Shown piece by piece: positions 1 through 8,962 of a stretch of DNA of 56,777 bases. Position 1 is the stretch's first letter; every line of letters begins with the position of its first letter. The translations under genes and the position numbers were made by a program. A model generated the notes under the pieces. It saw only the letters and a list, made by a program, of their open reading frames with translations, was not told where the DNA came from and did no database searches. The stretch spans positions 1 to 56,777 of the forward strand of contig JAVHLG010000020.1 of NCBI GenBank assembly GCA_031082225.1. The letters are read 5' to 3'. Source of the DNA: Desulfovibrionaceae bacterium. GTDB taxonomy: Bacteria; Desulfobacterota; Desulfovibrionia; Desulfovibrionales; Desulfovibrionaceae.

Positions 1-50
1 GGGGGGTCCGGGGGGAAATGATTTCCCCCCGGGCGGGGAGGGGTTCGGGG
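1..50 (-). repeat. Dispersed intergenic hairpin element, copy 1
   Basis: Read on the minus strand this stretch begins CCCCGAACCCC and contains a hairpin whose arms are GGGGGGAAAT and ATTTCCCCCC (plus-strand positions 11-30). A closely similar element with the same order of parts lies at 41729-41771 on the plus strand. It sits downstream of the minus-strand rubrerythrin gene, so it may act as a transcription terminator. The window starts here, so the outer edge is not known. Confidence 0.6.
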
Positions 51-71
51 AGGGGCGAAAGGCCCCTCCCC
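47..71 (-). terminator. Hairpin downstream of rubrerythrin
   Basis: A GGGGAGGGG/CCCCTCCCC stem (47-55 and 63-71) with a short loop lies a few bases past the rubrerythrin stop codon. No clear T-tract follows, so it is a terminator-like hairpin rather than a textbook intrinsic terminator. Confidence 0.5.
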
Positions 72-79
72 GACCGGCC

Positions 80-655
80 CTACCAGTTGGCGGCCAGCAG
101 TTCGAAGTAGGCGCGGGGGTGGTCGCAGGCCGGACACTTGTCCAGGGCCTGGGTTCCTTCATGGACATAGCCGCAGTTGCGGCAGCGCCACACAGCCTTT
201 TCGCTCCGCTTGAAGACCCGGTCGGCCTCGATGTTTCCGGCCAGTTCCAGGTAGCGGCGCTCATGGAAGCGTTCGGCCACGGCGATGGACTCGAAGACCG
301 AGGCCAGAAGGCCGTAGCCCTCGTCCCGGGCGATTCTGGCGAAGTCCGGATACATGACGGCCTGTTCGTGGTGCTCGCCCTCGGCGGAGGCCTTCAGGTT
401 GTCCACGGTGCAGCCGATGACCCCGGCCGGAAAGGCGGCGGTGATCGAAAGCTCCCCGCCCTCCAGAAACTTGAACAGGCGCTTGGCATGTTCCTTTTCC
501 TGGTCGGCGGTCTCGGTAAAAATAAAAGAGATCTGCTCGTAGCCCTCTTTTTTGGCCACACTGGCGAAGTAGGTGTAGCGGTTGCGGGCCTGGGACTCGC
601 CGGAAAAGGCGATGAGCAGATTTTTTTCGGTTTGCGAACCCTTGATGGATTTCAT
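80..655 (-). CDS. rbr: Rubrerythrin
   Basis: Rubrerythrin is a cytoplasmic non-haem iron peroxidase that reduces hydrogen peroxide with electrons from rubredoxin or NAD(P)H-linked donors, a standard oxygen defence of anaerobes. The N-terminal ~145 residues form the ferritin-like di-iron domain, with ENLLIAFSGESQARNRY-type helices and EKEHAKRLF. The C-terminal rubredoxin-like domain shows CRNCGY and CPACDHP pairs. Length (191 aa) is normal. The ATG at 655 was chosen over an upstream one because AGGAGG lies 5-6 bases before it. A candidate promoter with an inverted repeat precedes it. It lies next to a peroxiredoxin gene, which fits an oxidative-stress cluster. Confidence 0.95.
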   Translation of the reverse strand: MKSIKGSQTEKNLLIAFSGESQARNRYTYFASVAKKEGYEQISFIFTETADQEKEHAKRLFKFLEGGELSITAAFPAGVIGCTVDNLKASAEGEHHEQAVMYPDFARIARDEGYGLLASVFESIAVAERFHERRYLELAGNIEADRVFKRSEKAVWRCRNCGYVHEGTQALDKCPACDHPRAYFELLAANW

Positions 656-714
656 GACGCCTCCTGTGGCGGTTTTTGGATCACTGGGCGGCACGCCCGG
701 GCATATGCCGCAAC

Positions 715-743
715 AAATAACCTGTTGCCTGACGATTTGCCAA
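715..743 (-). promoter_or_regulatory. Candidate sigma-70 promoter of rubrerythrin
   Basis: On the minus strand TTGGCA (738-743) is followed after exactly 17 bases by TTATTT (715-720), about 60 bases before the rubrerythrin start. The spacing is ideal and the hexamers are moderate matches, so this is a plausible housekeeping promoter. Confidence 0.45.
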
Positions 744-747
744 CAGG
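721..747. promoter_or_regulatory. Inverted repeat overlapping the rubrerythrin promoter
   Basis: CCTGTTG (721-727) and CAACAGG (741-747) form a perfect 7-bp inverted repeat with a 13-base spacer, overlapping the candidate -35 to -10 region. It could be an operator for a peroxide- or redox-responsive repressor. It does not match the consensus of PerR or Fur as I know them. Confidence 0.4.
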
Positions 748-764
748 CTCATTTTGTTGCTTTT

Positions 765-1421
765 TCAGTCCTTGATGCCGCGCAGGGCAGTGAGCAGCAC
801 CCCTAAATCCGGGCGGGAATTGATGTCATGGACGTCGATGTAGCGGATGATCCCCTTTTCATCGACGATAAAAAGCGCCCGCTCGGCCACGCCCTCGGGC
901 CGCAGAATGCCGAGCTTGCCGGTCAGGCCGCCATGGGGCCAGAAATCCGAGGCCACGGGGAACCACAGTCCCCCCATCTGGGTCACCCAGGCATGCAGGG
1001 ACGGCACGTTGTCCACGCTTATGCCCACAAGTTCGGCGTTTTCGGCGGCAAAAAGCTCCCGGGCGATGTTGTAGCCCGGCCACTGCCCGGAACACACCGG
1101 GGTCCAGGCCGCCGGGACAAACGACAGCACCAGCTTTTTTTTGCCCACGAAGTCGGACAGGCGCACCCGGCCGCCGTCGATGGTCGGCAGGTCGAAGTCC
1201 GGCATGGGGTCGCCGACCTTGACCGCCAGGACGCTGTCCACGGATTTCAGTGGTTCAGGGGCCTGAAAAAGGCTGTCCGTAAAGGCCGGGGCCTCCTCGG
1301 CCCGCGCGGTCGGGGAAAAACCGATCACGACCATAAGCGGCAACGCCGCCAGAAGGATCCGGCAAAACGGGCCACGACGGCTTGACGCCAGAGGCGTCAT
1401 CCAGGAATGGGATCGGCTCAT
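765..1421 (-). CDS. Exported peroxiredoxin (AhpC/TSA family)
   Basis: Predicted thiol peroxidase of the thioredoxin fold. Residues 1-41 look like an uncleaved or cleavable signal (basic start, hydrophobic stretch LLAALPLMVVIGF, then ARAEE), so it probably acts outside the cytoplasmic membrane. The peroxidatic cysteine motif is PAAWTPVC, in a typical FVPxxxTPVC setting. A TIDGGRVRLSDFVGKKKLVL strand precedes it. The start at 1421 has GAGGAAAATCAC before it. It lies 18 bases downstream of the TlpA-like gene on the same strand, so the two probably form an operon. The exact reductant is unknown. Confidence 0.85.
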   Translation of the reverse strand: MSRSHSWMTPLASSRRGPFCRILLAALPLMVVIGFSPTARAEEAPAFTDSLFQAPEPLKSVDSVLAVKVGDPMPDFDLPTIDGGRVRLSDFVGKKKLVLSFVPAAWTPVCSGQWPGYNIARELFAAENAELVGISVDNVPSLHAWVTQMGGLWFPVASDFWPHGGLTGKLGILRPEGVAERALFIVDEKGIIRYIDVHDINSRPDLGVLLTALRGIKD

Positions 1422-1439
1422 GTGATTTTCCTCACAAGA

Positions 1440-2027
1440 TTATGGCGCCGCCGCCAGGACGTCCGCGGCGAAGGATTCGGGAGAATCCATCCGCCCCAGG
1501 CGGCTTAAGACTACCGTATATGCCGTCTCGCCGGGCTTTTTGGCAAGCACGTAGAAATACGGCGTGCCCACCTTGCCGCAGGCGTCGTGGACCTCGAATT
1601 TCTGGTCCGCCACCAGGGGATAGGGCGTCTGAAACTTGTTGCGGTAGATGTCCACCTCCATGGCCGAGTTGCCCGCCCCGATGCCCAGCATCTTCACCGT
1701 GTCGGCATGTCCGCCGCGCTCAAGCAGGGCGTACAAGTCGTTTAAGACCGGGGCCTCCCGCTGGCAGTGGGGGCAGTACATGCTGAAAATCTCCAGGATG
1801 ACCACTGGCGCAGTCACATCGGCCAGCCGCACCGGGCCGTCTTTTTGGGCGATGCCCAGGTAACTGCGGTGGGCATCAGGCAGGTCGCTCCCCAGGGACA
1901 CATCCGGAAACGTCGCGCCCACGGGCAACGCCTCGGAACCGGCCGCCTCAGAGGCCCCCCCGGCCCGGGCCAGTCCGGGCCACAACACCATAACCGCCAG
2001 GACAAACGCCCACATCGTCCGTTTCAT
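1440..2027 (-). CDS. Exported TlpA-like thioredoxin-fold protein
   Basis: A thioredoxin-like protein of 195 aa with an N-terminal signal sequence (MKRTMWAFVLAVMVLWPGLARA). The redox motif is CPHC in FSMYCPHCQREAP, so it is probably a periplasmic thiol-disulfide reductant or oxidant. The start was set at 2027 because GGAGG lies 6 bases upstream. The ATG two codons earlier would overlap that site. It is followed directly by the peroxiredoxin gene, which suggests that it is the electron donor for that enzyme. That link is inference from gene order. Confidence 0.82.
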   Translation of the reverse strand: MKRTMWAFVLAVMVLWPGLARAGGASEAAGSEALPVGATFPDVSLGSDLPDAHRSYLGIAQKDGPVRLADVTAPVVILEIFSMYCPHCQREAPVLNDLYALLERGGHADTVKMLGIGAGNSAMEVDIYRNKFQTPYPLVADQKFEVHDACGKVGTPYFYVLAKKPGETAYTVVLSRLGRMDSPESFAADVLAAAP

Positions 2028-2126
2028 GCGCATCCTCCCCTGCTCGTGTTTAACCGGGATCGGTTGAACTGTTGAGATAAGCATGCCCCGGGGGCTGGTC
2101 CATATTCCATGGCAAATTCCTGTGCA

Positions 2127-3299
2127 TCATCCCTCCCGCATGGCCCGGGCAAAGGCCTGTTCCAGATCCGCCATGAGGTCGGCGGCGTCCTCGATGCCCG
2201 TGGAAAAACGGATCAGGGTGTCGGTGATGCCCTGCCTGCGGCGCTCGTCCGGGGGCATCTTGGCGTGGGAGGTCTCGCAGGGAAAGCAGATGAGCGACTC
2301 CACGCCGCCCAGGCTCACGGCCTCAAGGATCAGTTTCAGGCCAGCCACGGCCTTTCTGGCCATCTGTGGCGAGCAGTCCAGCTCGAAGGACAGCATTCCC
2401 CCGAAACCGCGCATCTGCCGGGCCGCGACGGCATGCCCGGGGTGATCCGGCAGGCCGGGATAGAACACCCGGGACACCAGCCGGTGCCCGGACAGATAGT
2501 CGGCCAGGGCCATGGCGCTTTCGTTGTGCCGGGCCATGCGCAGGGCCAGGGTCTTCATGCCGCGCTCAAGGAGGAAGCAGTCGTAGACGTTGAGCGTGAC
2601 GCCGTAATCCACGGCCCGCTCCCGGACCTGGTCCATGAGGGCCCGGCTGCCGACCACGGCCCCGCAATTGAGGTCGCTGTGGCCGTTTAGGTATTTCGTG
2701 CCGCTGTGCACCACCAGATCGAAGCCCAGGGCCAGGGGATTCTGGTTGATGGGCGAGGCGAAGGTATTGTCCGCGATGCTCACCAGATCGTGGCGTCTGG
2801 CCACGTCGGCCACGGCGGCCAGGTCCACCACGTGGAAAAGCGGATTGGAGGGCGTCTCCACATAGACGGCCCGGGTGTTGGCCTGCACGGCGGCCTCCAG
2901 GGAGGCGGCGTCGGCATGGTCGACCAGGGTGTAGCCGATGCCCAGGCGCGGCAGTTCCACGCACAGGAAGTGGTGGGTGCCGCCGTACAGGTCGGCCTGG
3001 AAGACCACATGGTCCCCGGCGGCCAGGACGGCCAAAAGGGCCACGGTCTCGGCAGCCATGCCCGAGGCTGTCACCAGCCCGGCCTGGGCCCCTTCCAGGG
3101 CGGCGATTTTCTCGGCCGGGGCGTTTTGGGTGGGGATGTTGCCGTAGCGCGGATAGCGGTAGGCGGCCGTCCCATCCACGTCGGCCCGCATGTAGGCCGA
3201 GGCGGTGTGGATGGGCGTGGTCACCCCGCCCACGGTTCGGTCCAGTTTTTCTCCGGCCCTGGCGCACAGGGTGTCCGGATGCAGCATGGCGCGGCCCAT
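2127..3299 (-). CDS. PLP-dependent trans-sulfuration enzyme (cystathionine gamma-synthase/methionine gamma-lyase family)
   Basis: A Cys/Met-metabolism PLP enzyme of 390 aa, the usual family length. It has the family landmarks YRYPRYGNIPTQNAPAEKIA near the N-terminus, ASGMAAE, and the PLP-lysine motif HSGTKYLNGHSD. The family covers cystathionine gamma-synthase, cystathionine beta- and gamma-lyase, O-acyl-homoserine sulfhydrylase and methionine gamma-lyase. Sequence inspection cannot settle which. The frame is open well upstream, but AAGGAGG five bases before the ATG at 3299 fixes the start. No methionine-pathway neighbour is present to narrow the role. Confidence 0.9.
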   Translation of the reverse strand: MGRAMLHPDTLCARAGEKLDRTVGGVTTPIHTASAYMRADVDGTAAYRYPRYGNIPTQNAPAEKIAALEGAQAGLVTASGMAAETVALLAVLAAGDHVVFQADLYGGTHHFLCVELPRLGIGYTLVDHADAASLEAAVQANTRAVYVETPSNPLFHVVDLAAVADVARRHDLVSIADNTFASPINQNPLALGFDLVVHSGTKYLNGHSDLNCGAVVGSRALMDQVRERAVDYGVTLNVYDCFLLERGMKTLALRMARHNESAMALADYLSGHRLVSRVFYPGLPDHPGHAVAARQMRGFGGMLSFELDCSPQMARKAVAGLKLILEAVSLGGVESLICFPCETSHAKMPPDERRRQGITDTLIRFSTGIEDAADLMADLEQAFARAMREG

Positions 3300-3460
3300 G
3301 ACTCCTCCTTGTGAAACGGGTTGCATGGCAGTGTACCGTTGCAGGTCGGGAAAGTCATGATCCCCTTTTGACGCCGGGGCCCGGGAAGGATACAAACGAC
3401 AGCGACAAAAACGGGGCCTGCCGCGCCAGTCCGGCCGCAACCCCGCAGAGGGAGCCCGGC

Positions 3461-3862
3461 ATGTTGTGGTGGCCAGCGCTGACGGAAAAATCCTTTTCGC
3501 CAAAGCTTGTGGGAAAAATACGCCGCTACCGCCTGACCCGTGGCGAGGGCGTCCTGTCGTTCCAGGGGGAGCTTCTGGCCTACCACCGTCATGCCGACCA
3601 GGAAGACGCCCCGGACTATCCCGGGGTGAGCCATCTGCTCACCCTGGCCCTGTTCCGGACGAAAAAAGGCCGCTTCGTGGTCTATTACATCGTAGACTAT
3701 CCCGACAACGAACATCTCTGCGGCCAGCACCAGTACGCCACCCATCTCCCGGAATTCGCCGACGTGGCCCGTTTCGTGGCCGCCATGGCCTACATCAACG
3801 CGGAGTCGTTTCGCTCCAAGGTCATTTCCGACGCAACGGCCCGGCTTTCCCCTTCGGCCTGA
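3461..3862 (+). CDS. Conserved-looking hypothetical protein, 133 aa
   Basis: I do not recognise a family. The protein begins MLWWPALTEKSFSPK and has basic and aromatic segments such as KIRRYRLTRGEG and FVVYYIVDYPDNEHL. It has no signal peptide or membrane helix, so it is probably cytoplasmic. The start at 3461 is preceded by GAGGGAG at good spacing. An in-frame start 50 codons upstream has no such site. Its last 41 bases overlap the 3' end of the convergent lytic transglycosylase gene. Confidence 0.65.
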   Translation: MLWWPALTEKSFSPKLVGKIRRYRLTRGEGVLSFQGELLAYHRHADQEDAPDYPGVSHLLTLALFRTKKGRFVVYYIVDYPDNEHLCGQHQYATHLPEFADVARFVAAMAYINAESFRSKVISDATARLSPSA

Positions 3863-4658
3863 CCGGCGGGGACGGTTTTTCCGCCTCCCCGGCCACGGCC
3901 AGGGCCTCGCGCACCATGGCCTGGCGGGCCAGAATCCGCTCCACATAGGCCACGGTCTCGGGAATGGCAGGCACCCCGCCGCTGCGGGCCACCACCTCCG
4001 GCCCGGCATTGTAGGCGGCCAGGGCCAGGTGCGTTTCCTTGAAGCGGTCGAGCATCATACGCAAAAACCGGGCCCCGGCGGCGACGCTTTTTTCCGGATC
4101 AAAGGGGTCGGTCACGCCCATGGTGGTCTGGGTGTCGGGCATCAGTTGCATGAGCCCCTGGGCCCCCTTGGGAGACACGGCCCCGCTTTGAAAGCCCGAC
4201 TCCTGTTCGGCCACGGCATAGAGCAGCTCCACGGGCACGTTGTGCTGTCTGGCGTAGCGCGCAAGCAGCTCAAAGATCGGCCCGGTGGTCACCACCGGCC
4301 CGAAGGCCATGGGCCTCCCCGATCCCGCAAAGGGGACGGCCCCGAAGGGTTTGACCGCCCCGGCGATCCAGTCCGTACGCTGCTGACTGGCCACGCCGCC
4401 CTTTTCCCTGATGCGTTTTTTTATCTCCGCAAAGCCCAGCTTGGGGTCGCCTGGCCCCTCGAAGAGCAAGACGTGGCGGTCGCTGGCCTTGGTCTCGGAC
4501 AACTGCACGATGCCGTATTCGTCCTCATAGCCGTACAGGGTATAGGCCAGGGCGTCAGCAGGCGGCAGGCACAGGACGACCAGGGTCGCAAGCACGCACG
4601 ACACGGCGGGCCAAAAACCCGGGCGGCGGGGTGGAGACGGCGGCGGGGAAGCAGTCAT
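3822..4658 (-). CDS. Exported lytic transglycosylase (SLT domain)
   Basis: Cleaves the glycan strands of peptidoglycan. The protein of 278 aa has an N-terminal signal/anchor (hydrophobic run after PPRRPGFWPAVSCV) and a short DUF4124-like segment (AYTLYGYEDEYGIVQLSE). The SLT goose-lysozyme-like domain follows, with catalytic Glu in AVAEQESGF, then GAQGLMQLMPDT and LALAAYNAGP. All three blocks are intact. GGGAGG lies before the ATG at 4658. The C-terminus is rich in Pro, Lys and Arg. The 3' end overlaps the convergent hypothetical gene by 41 bases. Confidence 0.92.
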   Translation of the reverse strand: MTASPPPSPPRRPGFWPAVSCVLATLVVLCLPPADALAYTLYGYEDEYGIVQLSETKASDRHVLLFEGPGDPKLGFAEIKKRIREKGGVASQQRTDWIAGAVKPFGAVPFAGSGRPMAFGPVVTTGPIFELLARYARQHNVPVELLYAVAEQESGFQSGAVSPKGAQGLMQLMPDTQTTMGVTDPFDPEKSVAAGARFLRMMLDRFKETHLALAAYNAGPEVVARSGGVPAIPETVAYVERILARQAMVREALAVAGEAEKPSPPVRPKGKAGPLRRK

Positions 4659-4772
4659 GACGCCTCCCGTATGCGTAAGGATCACGGGGCGGGCCGCAGC
4701 CGGCCGGACGCCGGAGCGTCGGCCGACCGCAGCCCGAAAGGGTGTCTGGGCAAACCGTTTTTTTCGTCCCGC

Positions 4773-6410
4773 CTATTTCCCGAAGGGACACTTGGGGAAG
4801 GTGCAGGTCTTGCACGTCAGGCAGAAGCCGCCCTCGGCCATGTCGGCCAGATCCGACCGGGTGATGTCCAGCCCGGCCAGAAGCCTGGGCAAAAGCAGAT
4901 CCAGGGCCGTGACCTGATAGTACAGGGCGCAGGCCGGAACGCCAAGCACCCTGGCCTGGCCCATGCGGCCAAGAAGCGTCATGGCCCCGGGCAGAATCGG
5001 CGCGCCGTACAACACGTCGGTCAGCCCGGCCTGCACGAGGCCCTTGCGGGTCACGTCGTCCGGGTCCACGGACAGCCCGGCCGTGGTCACCAACAGCTTG
5101 GCCCCGTCGGCCACCAGATCGGCCGCCGCCCGGGCGATGGCCTCCATGTCGTCCGGGACCACGGCCGTTCCCGAGACCTGGCAGCCGAACTTTTCCACCT
5201 TGCTTTTGACGATGGGAATGAACTTGTCCTGGACAAGCCCCTTGAAAACCTCGGTGCCGGTCACCAGGATGCCCGTGGGCAGGGGATTGATGGGGGCGAT
5301 GGAAAATAGCGGCCCGTCTTCCAGAACGGCCATGGCCCGGTCGAAACGGGCCCGGGACAGATACAGGGGGATGGCCCGGCAGGCTGCGAACCGCTTGCCG
5401 CCCTCGACAGGCAGAAAACCCTGGCGCGAGGCGCACATGACGTCCTCCACCAGGTTGAAGGCCCGCAGGCGATGCCGGTCAAGGAGCAAAAGCCCCTCCT
5501 TCTCGGCCCGGAAATTGATCTTGCCCTCCCTGGGCGGCTCCTCGAAGGTCACGCCCTCCCCGGCCATGGCCCGGGCAAAGGCCAGGGCGGCCTCGTTTTC
5601 GTGGATCCAGGCACTTCCCGGATCCACGTCGTCCATCACAAAGACCCGCTCCCGGCCCATGGTGTGCAGACGGCACACGTCCCCGGCAGTCAGAAGCTGC
5701 CCGGCCAGATAGGCCGGATCCTTGCTCTCGCCAGGGACGACCCGGGTCATGTCATGCAGGGCGCGGCGTCCCACGGCCTGGGCCGTGGGGATGGCCCGCA
5801 GGCCGGGCTCCGCCTGGGGCGTCATGTCCATGGCCGTCCCGGCGTCGGTCATGTAGGGGTGTTCGCCGGAGCAGCCCCGGCACATGCCGCCATCCGCCGC
5901 CGGATAGGCCTCCCCGCACAAGGGGCACACCGCGATGGCCCCCATGCCGCCCTTTTTGAGAAACGACTCGGACACCTTGACCGGGGCCATGCCGCAGATG
6001 CCCGGACCCGCCCGGCGGATCTCATCCACCAGCCGCTCCCGGTTCTGTTCCCGCTTGGGCTTGAGTTTGAGGAACCAGGCCCGTATCTCCGGCCACATGG
6101 TGAGCTTGGCCGGGTCGATCCACACCCGCACCCCCTCGCCGGTATACTTGTCGTACAGGGCCAGGGCGTAGCGGCCCAGGTTGACGGTCTTCATCCAACC
6201 GTTGCCGAAGCTGCACAAGGTCAACAGCTGCACGGCGTCGGGGAGACACTTGGGGGTCTCCACCACGGCGTCGAAGATGGTCCCCTCCGGCAGAGCGCTC
6301 TTGGCCAGCTCCACCATGAAGCCGCCGATCAGGAGCCCCGGGGCCGGGTTGCCGTGAAAGGCCGCCGCCATGATCACGTATTCGTCAAAGGTATATTGTC
6401 CGATGTTCAT
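4773..6410 (-). CDS. FmdE-domain / molybdopterin-binding domain fusion protein
   Basis: A 545-aa two-part protein. The N-terminal ~150 residues match FmdE (formylmethanofuran dehydrogenase subunit E-like: FHGNPAPGLLIGGFM, ETPKCLPDAVQLLTLCSFGN). A zinc-ribbon-like CPLCGEAYPAADGGMCRGC follows. The C-terminal half resembles the MoCF/MoeA-type molybdopterin-binding domain (TGILVTGTEVF, LLVTTAGLSVDPDDVTR, ALYYQVTALDLLLPRLLAG). It ends in a cysteine cluster, CLTCKTCTFPKCPFG. The role is probably handling or sensing of Mo/W-pterin cofactor. It lies in the same neighbourhood as the molybdopterin oxidoreductase at 9.4 kb. Start at 6410: AGAGGA is well spaced from this ATG and too close to the ATG three codons earlier. 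Confidence 0.85.
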   Translation of the reverse strand: MNIGQYTFDEYVIMAAAFHGNPAPGLLIGGFMVELAKSALPEGTIFDAVVETPKCLPDAVQLLTLCSFGNGWMKTVNLGRYALALYDKYTGEGVRVWIDPAKLTMWPEIRAWFLKLKPKREQNRERLVDEIRRAGPGICGMAPVKVSESFLKKGGMGAIAVCPLCGEAYPAADGGMCRGCSGEHPYMTDAGTAMDMTPQAEPGLRAIPTAQAVGRRALHDMTRVVPGESKDPAYLAGQLLTAGDVCRLHTMGRERVFVMDDVDPGSAWIHENEAALAFARAMAGEGVTFEEPPREGKINFRAEKEGLLLLDRHRLRAFNLVEDVMCASRQGFLPVEGGKRFAACRAIPLYLSRARFDRAMAVLEDGPLFSIAPINPLPTGILVTGTEVFKGLVQDKFIPIVKSKVEKFGCQVSGTAVVPDDMEAIARAAADLVADGAKLLVTTAGLSVDPDDVTRKGLVQAGLTDVLYGAPILPGAMTLLGRMGQARVLGVPACALYYQVTALDLLLPRLLAGLDITRSDLADMAEGGFCLTCKTCTFPKCPFGK

Positions 6411-6488
6411 GCGAACCATCCTCTGTTAAAAATGTCATAACGATCCTTTCCCTGTGTCCCAACTTTGAAAAAAAGAAAAGGGGCACAG

Positions 6489-6531
6489 AAAAAAAGTTCC
6501 CGTCCCGGGAACAGCGACCCGGGACGGGAAC
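6489..6531 (-). terminator. Intrinsic terminator of the chemoreceptor gene
   Basis: A perfect 14-bp stem, GTTCCCGTCCCGGG (6496-6509) and its complement (6518-6531), with an 8-base loop. On the minus strand it is followed by seven T's. It lies 16 bases past the stop codon at 6548. Confidence 0.9.
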
Positions 6532-6547
6532 AAAAGGACAGAGGCCG

Positions 6548-8962
6548 CTAGACGCCCGAGGCGATGCGCTCGAGCTTTTCGGCCATTTCCGACAGCCCGG
6601 CGATGGCCTGGACGGAATGGGTCATGCCCTCGGCCGTATCCGAGGAAATGCGGTCCACGTCGCCGATGGCCTTGGTGATCTCGTCGCTGGCCGCAGACTG
6701 TTCCTCGGCGGCGGCGGCGATGGTCTGCACCTGATCGGAAGAGTCGCCCACCAGTCCCGCGATCTCGTCCAGCACCTTGCCGGAATCGCTGGACAGGGCC
6801 GTGGCCCGCTCCACGGCCGTAGCCGCGCTCTGGGTCAGGTCCATGCTCTTTTTGGTCTCGGCCTGGATGGCGGCCACCACCTTGCCCACCTCGCCCGTGG
6901 CGTTCATGGTCTTTTCCGCCAGCTTGCGGACCTCGTCGGCCACCACGGCGAAGCCCCGGCCGGCATCCCCGGCCCGGGCGGCCTCGATGGCTGCGTTTAA
7001 GGCCAAAAGGTTCGTCTGGTCGGCGATGTCCGAGATCACGTTCATGATCTGGCCCACGTCCATGGCCCTTTTCCCGAGCCCCTCCATGCCGTCGCGCAGG
7101 GAGAAGGTCAGACCCTGCACCTCGCCGATGGCGGTGACCGCCTGGCGCACCACGCTGACGCCCTTCTCGGCCCGGTCCCTGGCCTGCCCGGCCAGTTCGG
7201 CGGCCCGGCCCGCGTTTTTGGCCACCTCGAGCACGGCGGAGTTCATCTGATCCATGGCCGTGACCACCTCGGACATACGGGAGCGTTGGACCTCGGCCCC
7301 CTGGCGGACCTCCTCGGACTGCCGGGAAAGCTCGCCAAGGGAACCGGCCACCCCGGAGGCCACGCCGGTCAGTTCGGCGTTGATGCCCTGGATGCGTTCC
7401 AGGTTGGCGGCCAGTTCCTCTTCCTTGCGCACCACGGCGGTCATGTCCTGGGCCAGTTCCAGATATCCGAGGGAGTTGCCGTTGCAGTCGCGCATGGCCT
7501 GGACCAGGGGCCGGATGACCATGCGTTCGCCATGGCGCATGCTTTCCACATAGGTTTCGGGATCACACCGGCGCCCCTCCACCGCGCACCGCACCGGGCA
7601 ATCCGGGGTGCCGCAGACCTTGGTTTTAAAGACATCGCCGCAAAACGTCCCTTTCAAGTCCTCTGGCGTCTTCCCGACCATGTCGGCCATGGCCAGGTTG
7701 GCGAAGATGATGCGGTTGTTGTCGTCGGACACGAACAGCGGGTCGGGCATGGCGTTTAAGACCGCATCACTGAGACACATGATCTCCGAGAGCTTGAAGG
7801 TGAGCTTGTTGAACCAGGAGGCCAATTGCCCCATCTCGTCCCGGCGGGATTCGTCCAGCCGGGACGTGAGATCGGCCCGGTCCTCGGTGATGTCCTTGAT
7901 CTTGGCGATCATGGTCTCGATGGGCAGGGCCACGTTTTTCACGAAGACCAGATGCACGGCCCCGGACGAGGCGGCCAAAAGGGCGGCCAGAAGCCCCAGG
8001 AACACGTACAGCACGGCATGGATGGCCGCCGACTCCTTGGCTGTGGAAAAGGAAAACACCAGGATGCCGGTCTGGTTGCCCTTGTAGTCGTTGACGGGCA
8101 TGGCCGCCACGACCTTGTCGCCATGCTGCGCCATGACCGTGCCGGTCTTGGCCTTTTCCAGAAAATCCGGCTTGATCCACTTGGTGAGGGCTTCGCTTTT
8201 GGCTGCGGTGATCTGCACGAACCGGCCGTCCATGACGGGATTTTTGGCCGGGTCGCGCAGGGCCCCGGTGTACTTCAGGAACTCGGAATTCATATACAGG
8301 GCCATGTCCTGGCCCTCCCCGGCCACCTTGGCCAGGATCGGGGCGAACTCGCTTAAGACCTCGACCGATCCCAGGTGCCTGCCGTCGGGCGACACCACCG
8401 GCGCGATGCCCCGGAACACGAAGCCGCCCTCGCCCAGTTCGATGCCCATGACCGGCTTGCCCGTGCGGTTGACCTCCACGACCGTGGGCCGAAACGCGGA
8501 GAGGTCGTCGGAGATGTCCAGGCCCTTGCCGTCGCGCTTGACCTGTTTGTCCCGCCACACCCGCACCAGGCTTCTGATGCTGGGCAGATGGTAGTGGAGC
8601 TGGAACTTGCGGCCGTCCATGGCCTGGGCATACCCCTTGACAAACGGCGACAGCGCCGCACGCAGTTCCTCCCGGGCCTTCTGGGCCATGGGGTCGCTTT
8701 CCGCGTGGATGTCGCCCGAGTGGGCGGTCTCGAAGGCCGAAACCACCACGGGCAGCCGCGAAAACAAGGCGGCCTGTTCCAGGGTCATGCGCGAGGCCGT
8801 GTCGATGGCGTTGTCCACCTCACGGGTTTTATTCTGGACGATCTGGGAAACGAAATCGCTCTCCAGACCGTCCAATTGATAATACATGACCGCCAGGCTG
8901 ATGCCGCCAAGGACGAGAAAGGCGACGGCAATGGGGAGAAACATCTTTCTGCGAATGCCCAT
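6548..8962 (-). CDS. Methyl-accepting chemotaxis protein with double Cache, HAMP, cysteine-containing PAS
   Basis: A transmembrane chemoreceptor of 804 aa that signals through CheA/CheW. Order of parts: TM1 (about 8-28); a periplasmic dCache_3-like sensor (about 30-320, with [17 protein letters not shown], typical of that family); TM2 (about 320-345); HAMP (about 350-400); a PAS domain (about 405-515); and the signalling tip [21 protein letters not shown]. The PAS domain carries an unusual group of five cysteines ([21 protein letters not shown]), which could bind a metal cluster or react with thiols. GGAGGGATC precedes the ATG. A strong terminator follows. Confidence 0.93.
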   Translation of the reverse strand: MGIRRKMFLPIAVAFLVLGGISLAVMYYQLDGLESDFVSQIVQNKTREVDNAIDTASRMTLEQAALFSRLPVVVSAFETAHSGDIHAESDPMAQKAREELRAALSPFVKGYAQAMDGRKFQLHYHLPSIRSLVRVWRDKQVKRDGKGLDISDDLSAFRPTVVEVNRTGKPVMGIELGEGGFVFRGIAPVVSPDGRHLGSVEVLSEFAPILAKVAGEGQDMALYMNSEFLKYTGALRDPAKNPVMDGRFVQITAAKSEALTKWIKPDFLEKAKTGTVMAQHGDKVVAAMPVNDYKGNQTGILVFSFSTAKESAAIHAVLYVFLGLLAALLAASSGAVHLVFVKNVALPIETMIAKIKDITEDRADLTSRLDESRRDEMGQLASWFNKLTFKLSEIMCLSDAVLNAMPDPLFVSDDNNRIIFANLAMADMVGKTPEDLKGTFCGDVFKTKVCGTPDCPVRCAVEGRRCDPETYVESMRHGERMVIRPLVQAMRDCNGNSLGYLELAQDMTAVVRKEEELAANLERIQGINAELTGVASGVAGSLGELSRQSEEVRQGAEVQRSRMSEVVTAMDQMNSAVLEVAKNAGRAAELAGQARDRAEKGVSVVRQAVTAIGEVQGLTFSLRDGMEGLGKRAMDVGQIMNVISDIADQTNLLALNAAIEAARAGDAGRGFAVVADEVRKLAEKTMNATGEVGKVVAAIQAETKKSMDLTQSAATAVERATALSSDSGKVLDEIAGLVGDSSDQVQTIAAAAEEQSAASDEITKAIGDVDRISSDTAEGMTHSVQAIAGLSEMAEKLERIASGV

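Noticed and set aside
2127-3503. Longer form of the trans-sulfuration enzyme
   Set aside because: The extra 68 residues are family-foreign, and a perfect AAGGAGG lies before the ATG at 3299.
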